The notes under the pieces: model-generated
Told to the model about the DNA's origin: nothing
The model's database searches: none
What the model saw: only the letters and a program-made list of their open reading frames with translations
Source of the DNA: CBDIDH01 sp965277595
GTDB taxonomy: Bacteria; Planctomycetota; Planctomycetia; Isosphaerales; Isosphaeraceae
Assembly: GCA_965277595.1 (NCBI GenBank)
Contig: CBDIDH010000002.1
Coordinates: forward strand, 2,914,001-2,978,000
Reading direction: 5' to 3'
Length of the DNA: 64,000 nucleotides
In this document: positions 53,901 to 60,192 of the stretch, piece by piece
Position numbering within the stretch: position 1 is the first letter of the stretch
How the letters are laid out: each line of letters opens with the position of its first letter
Program-made: the position numbers and the translations under genes

Positions 53901-54875
53901 GCGGCGCTGGGCGACCCTGGCACGCTCTTCCTTGAGGCGGGTCTGTGCGGCGGCAAGGCTATGCGCCGCAAGGGCATCGGCATCGACGAGCGTCTGATAC
54001 GTCGGATAATAGAGCGTGCCGACCTGCTTGCCCGCGAGCTGGAAGAGGGACCGGCGGAGCAGGAAGCCGGCGACCCCCGCCAGGGCCAGCGCGACGACCA
54101 GGCCGATCGGTCCGCCGACGATCGCCCAGAAGGGATAGGCGAGGATCAGGAAGACGACAACGAAGATCCAGATCGAACGCTTCCCCTTGAGTGCCCTGGG
54201 GATAAACAGACCTTCCACGAGTTTGAGCGCGGGTTCGCCGCGGGCGAGGCGCTCGACGATCGTGCCGGCGGGGTCGTCAAATTTGTAGGTCTCGCGGGTG
54301 GCGGTTTTGGGAGCCTCGACGAGACCGAACTTCTGGTAGTCGGCGAAGATCAGCGCGAGGCGCTCGTACATCGTCGCCGTGAGCCGCGAGGCGTCGTCGA
54401 TTGGTCGGCGCTCCTCGACGAACTTCGCCGCCGCGGCTTTTTCGCCGGAGTCAAAGGCGGTCGAGGCGGCGGATTTGGCGCGGGCGTAGTCGGTCCGGGC
54501 GCGCTCGCGGAGGGCGTCGAACTCAGTGGCGATCTTGCGGCTGGCCTTGGAAAACTCGGCCTTGGCCGCGGCCTCTCCGGCCGTTGCCTCGTCGGCGATC
54601 GTCTTGCGGATGCGCTCGTTCTCGTCGCGGCTTGACGATTTGGCGGCCTCGAAGGTCTCGGCGTTTTCCTTGCGCGCGCGTTCGAAATTGCGGTCGGCCG
54701 AGGCGTCGTCGTTGGCTCTCGACGTCTCGACCCGGGTCTCGTCGGCCGCTCGGTCGGCGACGAGGCGGCGGAGGTCGGCCAGCACGGCGCGTTCCCGAGC
54801 GATGAGGTCGGGCTCGGTCGAGGCCGCTTCGTTGTCGGTCTGGCGGGTGGGTGGTGTCTGCTCGACAGTGCTCAC
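50901..54875 (-). CDS. EssC/EccC-like FtsK/SpoIIIE membrane ATPase with coiled coils
   Basis: A 1324-residue protein from GTG 54875, overlapping the small upstream gene (GTGA). An Ala/Glu/Arg-rich coiled-coil N-terminus (about 20-175) and two transmembrane helices (about 234-273) are followed by a second long coiled coil (about 300-470). Three FtsK-like ATPase modules follow: D1 (about 500-740) with degenerate loop EAPRDGRAAAVG; D2 with canonical Walker A GRTGSGKST (781-789, Lys787) and Walker B IVDEFQE (Asp889, Glu890); D3 (about 1090-1300) with P-loop replaced by GQNSEAALG. The triple-module order matches EssC/EccC of type VII secretion, but there is no FHA domain, and the coiled coils are unusual. 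Likely an inner-membrane motor for small helical proteins such as the one at 54872-55111. A DNA translocase is the alternative. Confidence 0.8.
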   Translation of the reverse strand: MSTVEQTPPTRQTDNEAASTEPDLIARERAVLADLRRLVADRAADETRVETSRANDDASADRNFERARKENAETFEAAKSSSRDENERIRKTIADEATAGEAAAKAEFSKASRKIATEFDALRERARTDYARAKSAASTAFDSGEKAAAAKFVEERRPIDDASRLTATMYERLALIFADYQKFGLVEAPKTATRETYKFDDPAGTIVERLARGEPALKLVEGLFIPRALKGKRSIWIFVVVFLILAYPFWAIVGGPIGLVVALALAGVAGFLLRRSLFQLAGKQVGTLYYPTYQTLVDADALAAHSLAAAQTRLKEERARVAQRRDDDLQKAKQKQAKTVADGEEQRDDRLRKINQVYAQKTDEIKVKSQAATREAVEVYERRTTEIRTQHEVSVKEVDDRYQALKQKIRTRYEQNWTALETAWRDGLNQARASLDAIRQEVDALGPRWDDPNWSDRPFPRQIPPVVRFGEVPLTLGQLPDGTPADDRLKRDIPTEFTFPALLPFPDRSSLLIEAPRDGRAAAVGLLQAAMLRLLTSLPPGQVRFTIVDPVGIGKNFGAFMHLADIDEALVTNQVWTEPRQIEERLADLSAHMEKVTQKYLRNEYATLGEYNAVAGEVAEPYRVLVVADYPANFDDKAAARLAAIASTGVSCGVLTLIAVDPDRPLPAGISVDDLRPHAVSFAWDGSRLVWADPDFQPYPVSVDTPPPAGEANRLIQRAGAASRDAKRVEVSFDFIAPPDDGWWTRDSRTGIDIPLGKSGATKRQHLALGRGTSQHVLIAGRTGSGKSTLMHALITNLALNYSPDEIDLYLIDFKKGVEFKVYATNELPHASVVAIESEREFGVSVLQRLDDEMRIRGERFRDAGVQDLNGYRNAPGSTPLPRALLIVDEFQEFFVEDDKVAQEAARLLDRLVRQGRAFGVHILLGSQSLGGAQTLPRTTLGQMAVRVALQCSEADAHLILSENNTAAKLLSRPGEAVYNDANGAPEGNHFFQVVWLSDDRRADYLERLAELARERPPYLARTPIVFEGDAPADLARNPQLTAALNAATWPEAPRSALAWLGDPVAIKEATAALFRRQGGNHLLIVGQNSEAALGVMTSALLSLAAQFPPSTSETVRQGVRFAILDGTPEDESRAGFLAQIAANLPHPVVSGGWNDTTRILGDLAREVTRRQEPDADGPEIFLVVNDLGRFRDLRRKADDFSFSRRDDEDATPADQLGSILREGPGLGLHVILWCDNVNNLNRSFDHSALREFEMRVLFQMSQTDSGHLLDSPHASKLGNNRALFYSEEQNRLEKFRPYGLPPDSLLDQIRARLADRPRPNPPS

Positions 54876-55111
54876 AGCGTCTCGCTCCGGTCGGTCAGGT
54901 CGCGTCGGACCTTGTCGAGCACCTCGGATAATTTCTGCATTCCAAAGAGCGCGGCATCGGCGGCGGGGTCGAGTGGCGCGAGGTATCGGCTTTCAAACCG
55001 CTTTCGAACCGCGTCGTTCCAGGTCGGCTCGACGTTTCTCCAGTGTTCCTGAAGGGCTCGCATCGCGTGCTTGAGTCGGGCCGCGCCGGCCAGGACGTTT
55101 GCATTCGCCAT
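54872..55111 (-). CDS. Small WXG100-like helical protein
   Basis: A 79-residue protein from ATG 55111 (MANANVLAGAARLKHAMRAL). Size and composition suit a WXG100-type helical hairpin: helix 1 to about residue 24, EPTWNDAVRKRFESRY in the middle where a W-x-G would be expected (here W-N-D), helix 2 from about 48 to 72 (ADAALFGMQKLSEVLDKVRRDL). No C-terminal Y-x3-D/E secretion signal is seen. There is no signal peptide. Its stop overlaps the ATPase start (GTGA), and it follows the coiled-coil gene by 68 bp. Assignment as a WXG-like substrate is inference from size, fold pattern and context. Confidence 0.55.
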   Translation of the reverse strand: MANANVLAGAARLKHAMRALQEHWRNVEPTWNDAVRKRFESRYLAPLDPAADAALFGMQKLSEVLDKVRRDLTDRSETL

Positions 55112-55179
55112 TGCCTGGGTACCTGGGGCAAAAAAGTTCAAAAGGACAAAGGGCAAAGGACAGAGGGCAATAGTAAGGA

Positions 55180-55815
55180 TTAGTCGGGGGGGCGGGGTTC
55201 GGAAGGGGGTAAGGGGTCGGGAAGGTCGGAAGGCAAGGGGTCGGACTCGTCGGCGGTGAGGACGGGTTCGATGACGGTGCCGACAGCGGCGGGGCTGAAC
55301 GTCGCGGCATCAAAGGCGGGGCCGCCCGCGGGGGTCGAGGCGCTCAGATACGATTCCAGGGCCGTGAGCATCCGTTCCAGAAGGGCGATGGCGCGGGGGA
55401 CGTCGCCGCCGACGAGACTGCTGATCCGTCGGGTCGTGCCGTGGTATTCAAAGACGGCCTGCTGGAGCGCGGTTTCCCACTTCTTGACGAGGACAATTCT
55501 GCGCTCGGCGTCTTGCAACCGGGCCTCGGCGACGCGAAGGTTTTCCTTTTGCTCGGTCATCGCGGGAGACGAATCGGCGGTCTTGGCGAGCTTGCGGCGG
55601 AAGACCTCGGCCTTGGCGAGCGCGACGGCTTCCTGTCTGCGCTTGAGCTGCTCGGTCCAGTAGGCCCGGCGATCGTGCTGGACCCACTGAATCGTCCGCT
55701 TGGCCTCGGTGCCGACGGTGCCGAGCGCTCCGAGCGCATCTTCGGCGAAGAGCGCCATGGCGACCCGGAAATCGCGGATCGCGTCGATCGACTTGACGTC
55801 GGCCTGGTTGCTCAT
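55180..55815 (-). CDS. Coiled-coil protein of the FtsK-like operon
   Basis: A 211-residue protein; ATG 55815 (MSNQADVKSIDAIRDFRVA) begins a helical region. No signal peptide or membrane helix. Long amphipathic helices (residues about 10-165, including RRQEAVALAKAEVFRRKLAK and NLRVAEARLQDAERRIVLVKKWETALQQAVFEY) precede a Pro-rich, acidic C-terminal tail. It resembles the size and helicity of chaperone-like or LXG-like partners in type VII loci, but I recognise no family. First gene of the three-gene operon. Confidence 0.6.
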   Translation of the reverse strand: MSNQADVKSIDAIRDFRVAMALFAEDALGALGTVGTEAKRTIQWVQHDRRAYWTEQLKRRQEAVALAKAEVFRRKLAKTADSSPAMTEQKENLRVAEARLQDAERRIVLVKKWETALQQAVFEYHGTTRRISSLVGGDVPRAIALLERMLTALESYLSASTPAGGPAFDAATFSPAAVGTVIEPVLTADESDPLPSDLPDPLPPSEPRPPD

Positions 55816-56175
55816 GGGAAGAATTCGCCCTCGGCGGTCGCCGCGACGTGACAAGGCCCCTGACCCTGGAACGGGTTGGGCGTCAGGACCGCGACGGAAG
55901 CGGCGCACGGCGGAGACCCATCGACGAGCCTATCAGGGGGGCCGGAGGCTGTAAAGCTGTCAGGTCCGGCAACGGAGGTATTGAGCTTCCCCTGCTTTGG
56001 TGGATTTGATTTCATGGAGGAATTTGAGAATCTGGAAATTTTTCGATCGACGCTCTTGACAGTCGTCGTTCGATCACGCTAATTTAACCCCGCCCAACCT
56101 TTCCAGTCATCACGACCGATCCGAACCAACGAAGTCACCACGAACGACACCTTGATTCCAAGGACGAGCCTGAAC
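55816..56175. other. Divergent region between FtsK-like operon and the LExR-motif repeat protein
   Basis: 360 bp holding promoters for both directions; a forward promoter candidate is listed separately. The second half is visibly more AT-rich than the surrounding genes. Confidence 0.4.
56056..56085 (+). promoter_or_regulatory. Candidate sigma-70 promoter for the 56176 gene
   Basis: A perfect TTGACA (56056-56061) is followed after 18 bp by TAATTT (56080-56085), a partial match to TATAAT, in an AT-richer stretch 90 bp before the start codon. Confidence 0.35.
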
Positions 56176-57897
56176 ATGCGCACCCCCCCCCGGCGTACGC
56201 TGCGTCCCTTCCTCCCCGCCACGGCCTCCCTTGAGGAACGCGCCGCGGTCTCGTCGCTGATGCCGGGCCTCTCCGGGCCAGCGCCGGTCACGTTCAAACC
56301 GGTCGCCGCGAAGTACGTGACCACGGCTCCGATTCCTCCTTCCCTCGCCTTGAAAACGTCGGTTCACGCGACCGCCGCGAAGGCCACCACCCGGATTGCC
56401 GTTTCGGCCAGTCCCGCCGTCCACGTCGGATCTCAGCTGACAACCGCCTCATGGGCAGCGGATCGACGCGCCTTTGGTTCTCTCGTAACGACCGCTTCGG
56501 CCAGATCAACCGCAAATCAAGTGCTTCCCTTCTCGGCGAACGCTCACCCCGCGAACTTCATTCCTCTGCCGCATGGCGGTAGCGGCGTCATGATTAAAAC
56601 CGCGACCACGGCGACGGCGGTATCCCCAGCACCAGTGACGACGCCCGCACAGCCCGCCTCGGCGACGGGATTTCTTGTCAAGGACCCGACCTTCGGGATC
56701 ATCCGTCCCCTCACCCTCGCGCCGAGCCAACCGATCGCGCACACGGGAAGTGCGTCCTCCTCGTCGGGGATCAGAGCCCTTGATGACCCGAGCGGCGGTG
56801 GAGACAGCGGCGGCGGCGTCAGTGGCAGCAGTGGAGACAGTGGCGGCGGCGTCAGTGGCAGCAGTGGAGACAGTGGCGGCGGCGTCAGTGGCAATAGTGG
56901 CGATTCGGGTGAGATGGAAGACCCCGTCCCTGTCTTCACGGATAACCTGGCACCAGACATCATTGGAATGCCGGCGAGCATCAGCGTCGCTCCACCGGCA
57001 GGATCTAAGGTCACCATTACCAACGTCAATTGGGCCGAATATGGTATCGTTGACGGCGTAATGGTTCCCAATATCGCGGATGGCGAATTCGTCTATCCAA
57101 CTAATAATATCGACTCGAACCATTCGACCACACTCAAAGGTTATTGGGGGCCAAGTGGAGGGATCACAGAGATTATGGCCGATGTGACATATTCAAATAG
57201 CATGACCAATGGTAATTCAACAGCTTATTATCCGAGTCAAAGCGGGGTCATCTCGCTAACTACCTCGACTATTAAAAGTACTCAGATTACTAACGCGACA
57301 AATTTTACGGGTCAAGACGTTCCAATATTTGCCTACGGCGCCAGTCTGGCGAACAACGACTGGTTGCCTGGGATTTCGTGGAATGTTTGGGATAGTGCCG
57401 GAACGGCTGATGTTGTCCAGATCATGACCTCTGGTAATTACGCCGAGAGTACTGACCCGGCTTTGGGTCCTGTGCAAATTTACCAAGCGCTCGTGAAACT
57501 TTCGGGCGGAAAATTCGTTTGGCCAGGAAATCTCGTGGACATGCCCACTACCGCCGGCAGTCCGTTCTATTCGCAGGGGGTTACGCCATCATTACCCCCT
57601 GGGATCGCCGAAGACACGCCCTCTATACAGCTCTCGCCTGGTATCGTCTCGGTTTTATTGAATGCGAATTTTACAGATTACATCATGTTACAGCCGACCG
57701 GAGGGATCTGGGTACCTGCCGGGACGTTTTCTTGGTCGGTGAACGCTCTGGCAACGCGTCCGAATTCAAACGCAGATTGGACAGCCGTCGACCTCACCCC
57801 ACCTGGGATTACGCAGTCCTTGGAGACAGGTACAAATTTGCCTCAATGGGTAGGATCAACGGCGTCGTATTTAAATGGCTGGAAGCGAACGTATTAA
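56176..57897 (+). CDS. LExR-motif surface protein with Gly/Ser repeats, lower-GC C-terminus
   Basis: A 573-residue protein. ATG 56176 (MRTPPRRTLRPFLPATASLEERAAVSS) begins with a basic stretch then SLEERAAVSS, a degenerate planctomycete leader motif. A Pro/Ala/Thr/Val-rich region (about 25-210) precedes three exact-type 11-residue repeats D-S-G-G-G-V-S-G-S-S-G (about 210-242). The rest is a beta-rich domain with many Asn, Thr, Tyr and Trp residues (YGIVDGVMVPNIADGEFVYP; GISWNVWDSAGTADVVQ). The C-terminal half uses clearly more AT-rich codons than the neighbours. I recognise no domain there; cell-surface display is inferred. Confidence 0.6.
   Translation: MRTPPRRTLRPFLPATASLEERAAVSSLMPGLSGPAPVTFKPVAAKYVTTAPIPPSLALKTSVHATAAKATTRIAVSASPAVHVGSQLTTASWAADRRAFGSLVTTASARSTANQVLPFSANAHPANFIPLPHGGSGVMIKTATTATAVSPAPVTTPAQPASATGFLVKDPTFGIIRPLTLAPSQPIAHTGSASSSSGIRALDDPSGGGDSGGGVSGSSGDSGGGVSGSSGDSGGGVSGNSGDSGEMEDPVPVFTDNLAPDIIGMPASISVAPPAGSKVTITNVNWAEYGIVDGVMVPNIADGEFVYPTNNIDSNHSTTLKGYWGPSGGITEIMADVTYSNSMTNGNSTAYYPSQSGVISLTTSTIKSTQITNATNFTGQDVPIFAYGASLANNDWLPGISWNVWDSAGTADVVQIMTSGNYAESTDPALGPVQIYQALVKLSGGKFVWPGNLVDMPTTAGSPFYSQGVTPSLPPGIAEDTPSIQLSPGIVSVLLNANFTDYIMLQPTGGIWVPAGTFSWSVNALATRPNSNADWTAVDLTPPGITQSLETGTNLPQWVGSTASYLNGWKRTY
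56803..56901 (+). repeat. Three 33-bp tandem coding repeats (DSGGGVSGSSG)
   Basis: Units 56803-56835, 56836-56868 and 56869-56901 differ at only a few bases, the third ending GNSG. They encode a flexible Gly/Ser hinge between the Pro-rich stem and the C-terminal domain. Confidence 0.9.
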
Positions 57898-57978
57898 ATT
57901 ATTCGACGTCTCGGTAACATTTGTGAGACCGACAAATCACTTGCTTCGTGGCTCGCTCGACTGAGTCGTGTTTTGGAT

Positions 57979-58422
57979 CTATCGAAGTTCGACGCAATCG
58001 TTGGTGTCGATTCTCAGCCAGGGGTGGCGGGCAGCTTCCCTATACTTACGCCCTAGTTCACGCTCACGAAGCATTTCTTTCGCCACCAGCACTTCTTCCT
58101 TAGTGAGTTCTGAAAAGTCGTCTGCCGTAAAGTAACGTCCGGGCCGCATTCCGGACTTATGTGCCCGACGATCCTCACGATTTTTTCTTAGGGAAAGAAA
58201 CACTTGTTCTTTCGTGCGTTTTGAATAATCATCGGGCACAAAAATGACTGGAAATGAGCCTAAATTCAAGGCGGATTTATGAAGCTGCTCCGCGAATTCG
58301 TGCTCAATCGCCAGGTGAGAGTAAAATTTCGACCTTTGCCACATAACCAGCCCCCACGCGATCACGGCTGCGGCTGCGACCACGACTACTAGGAAACGGA
58401 TTTTGATCATTAGGATTTTCAT
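57979..58422 (-). CDS. Small membrane-anchored protein with two (D)-(F/Y)-S-x-x-T-K-E-x-V motifs
   Basis: A 147-residue protein. One N-terminal transmembrane helix (IRFLVVVVAAAAVIAWGLVMW) is followed by a soluble, charged region. Two similar short segments, DDYSKRTKEQVFLS and DDFSELTKEEVLVA, are about 40 residues apart, and each follows an aromatic/hydrophobic strand. A second Met (residue 5) could also be the start; ribosome sites are weak. Codon use is AT-richer than the surrounding genome. Convergent with the 56176 gene. Family not recognised. Confidence 0.55.
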   Translation of the reverse strand: MKILMIKIRFLVVVVAAAAVIAWGLVMWQRSKFYSHLAIEHEFAEQLHKSALNLGSFPVIFVPDDYSKRTKEQVFLSLRKNREDRRAHKSGMRPGRYFTADDFSELTKEEVLVAKEMLRERELGRKYREAARHPWLRIDTNDCVELR

Positions 58423-58587
58423 CTATGATATAGTTTCCATTAAACTAGCAGGTTTATGATGTCGAAGCCAGTTGCAGCATTTGAGGTACCTGACAAAACT
58501 TTTTACCGAGCAATTATTCCGTGTGGATTGCCAAGCTTCTTTTATCACAGAGTTTGAAAGAAAACAATAATAGTTACACTCTCGACT

Positions 58588-58594
58588 TAGGAGT
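58588..58594 (+). promoter_or_regulatory. Shine-Dalgarno site pointing to an ATA start codon
   Basis: TAGGAGT lies six bases before ATA 58601, the ideal spacing, while the next in-frame ATG (58676) has no such site. The spacing and the conserved N-terminal residues after ATA decide the start of the GT4 gene. Confidence 0.6.
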
Positions 58595-58600
58595 CAACCC

Positions 58601-59818
58601 ATACGCCGAGTCCTTTTCACCGCCTCGCGGTGCTACCTCGACCACTCCAACGGCGCCGCTGTCGCAAGCCGGGCAATGCTTGAAACCCTGGCCAGGCACG
58701 GCTTTAGTATCGAGGCGTTCTCGGGGACGGTGCTCGAACTGGGCCAGGGGGTTGATCTGGAGCCCTGGCTTTCCAGCCAAAACATCGGATACGAACACGA
58801 TCAGGGCGGATGCTCGATCTCGGTCGACGCGAGGGGCGTGCGGGACGACGCGCCGGCTCACTTCCGACTGGCGTTCCGGGGCGTGCCGGTCACGCTGCAT
58901 CGCTCGCCGAACCCTCGGCCCCACAAGGTCGATGGCCGCGAGAGAGACGATTTCCTGAGACTCTTCGAAGGCATCCTCGACCGGTTCCGGCCCGACGTGC
59001 TGGTCAATTATGGCGGCGACCTCCTGGCGCATCAGGTTCGGAGTCGGGCGAGGGAACGAGGAATCGCCGTTGTCTTCGCGCTGCACAACCTGAGTTACAC
59101 AGGGATCGGCCCGTTCACGACGGCCGACGCCGTGGTCGTCCCGTCGCGGTTCTCCGCCGATCATTACCGCGAAACGATCGGCCTGGATTGTACCGTCTTG
59201 CCCTACCTCGTGGACTTTGACCGGGCCCGATACGCATCCCGAGACCCGAGGTACGTGACCTTCGTAACTCCTTCGCATGAAAAAGGGGTCTACGCGTTCG
59301 CCCGGATCGCCGACGAACTAGGCAAACTCCGGCCCGACATCCCGCTTCTGGTCGTCGAGGGACGCGGGACGGAGCGGACCCTGGTCGATTGCGGGATCGA
59401 CCTCCGGGCCCACGGCAACGTCAGCCTCATGGGCAACACCCCCGACCCCCGCCACTTCTGGAGCGTGACGAAGGTCTGCCTGATGCCCTCCGTCTGGTCG
59501 GAGAGCCAGGGGCTCGTCGCGGTCGAGGCGATGTTGAACGGAATTCCGGTCGTCGGTTCAGACCGGGGGGCGATCCCCGAAACCCTGGGAGACTCGGGCG
59601 TCGTCTTGCCCTTGCCCGCCTGGCTGACTCCGTCGTCCCGTGATCTGCCGACCGCGGACGAGGTGGCGCCCTGGATCGAAGCCGTTATTCGGCTCTGGGA
59701 CGATCCCAACGGTTACGCCCAGCAAAGCCGGCTCGCGGTCGTTGAAGCGCGGCGCTGGGCTCCCGATGTCCTTGAGCCACGCTATGTCCGGTTCTTTGAA
59801 GAGATCATCAGGGGTTAA
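58601..59818 (+). CDS. GT4-like glycosyltransferase with apparent ATA start
   Basis: A 405-residue GT-B glycosyltransferase if read from ATA 58601. The first residues, RRVLFTASRCYLDHSNGAAVASRAM, are the expected beta-1 strand and donor-side loop S-N-G-A-A of GT4 enzymes, so the 380-residue version from ATG 58676 would lack this essential strand. The C-terminal domain has YVTFVTPSHEKGVYAFARI, PLLVVEGRG, VCLMPSVWSESQGLVAVEAMLNGIPVVGSDRGAIPETLG with the E-x7-E donor motif. TAG at 58571 closes the frame upstream. Either a true rare AUA initiation or a start-codon mutation. It follows the lower-GC patch. Confidence 0.72.
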   Translation: MRRVLFTASRCYLDHSNGAAVASRAMLETLARHGFSIEAFSGTVLELGQGVDLEPWLSSQNIGYEHDQGGCSISVDARGVRDDAPAHFRLAFRGVPVTLHRSPNPRPHKVDGRERDDFLRLFEGILDRFRPDVLVNYGGDLLAHQVRSRARERGIAVVFALHNLSYTGIGPFTTADAVVVPSRFSADHYRETIGLDCTVLPYLVDFDRARYASRDPRYVTFVTPSHEKGVYAFARIADELGKLRPDIPLLVVEGRGTERTLVDCGIDLRAHGNVSLMGNTPDPRHFWSVTKVCLMPSVWSESQGLVAVEAMLNGIPVVGSDRGAIPETLGDSGVVLPLPAWLTPSSRDLPTADEVAPWIEAVIRLWDDPNGYAQQSRLAVVEARRWAPDVLEPRYVRFFEEIIRG

Positions 59819-60192
59819 ATGACGGCCTTCACGTCAATGCACGCCTGAACGGGTGGATTGGCCTGCTCATTGAATCCTCCTATTTCGGGAGAGTAAGCCG
59901 GTAGGGTCTTCCATTACCCGGCACCGATTCTATAGAATGCGTTCAAGAATTGTGGGAACGAGCGCGATCTGTGGGATGCGCGCCGCTGTCGGAGCCGTCC
60001 GGCGCGGGGTAACGTGGGCTTGTGTCGTGTTTTGTAGGCTGCCAGATCTAGGGGCGAAGGCCCTCCCGCCAGAACTCGTCCGCGTGGGTCAGGATCGATA
60101 TCGAAAACGAACCCATTCGATAATCGATGGACTCACGACGTCGCCCGACCGAAGGCCCGAGCCGGGTCCCTCCCTCCCAGGAGCCTCGCGAG
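59819..60192. other. 374-bp intergenic region with a 12-bp palindrome
   Basis: Between the GT4 gene and the giant cytochrome/WD40 gene. A perfect palindrome ATTCTATAGAAT lies at 59927-59938 and contains TATAGAAT, a -10-like hexamer; a weak CTTCCA lies 17 bp upstream of TATAGA. An open frame across 59937-60281 is Arg/Ser-rich and overlaps the real gene, so it is not taken as coding. No tRNA was seen. Confidence 0.35.

Noticed and set aside
52500..54635. 711-codon forward open frame
   Set aside because: Antisense to the FtsK-like ATPase; Gly/Val/Glu-rich without motifs. Shadow frame.
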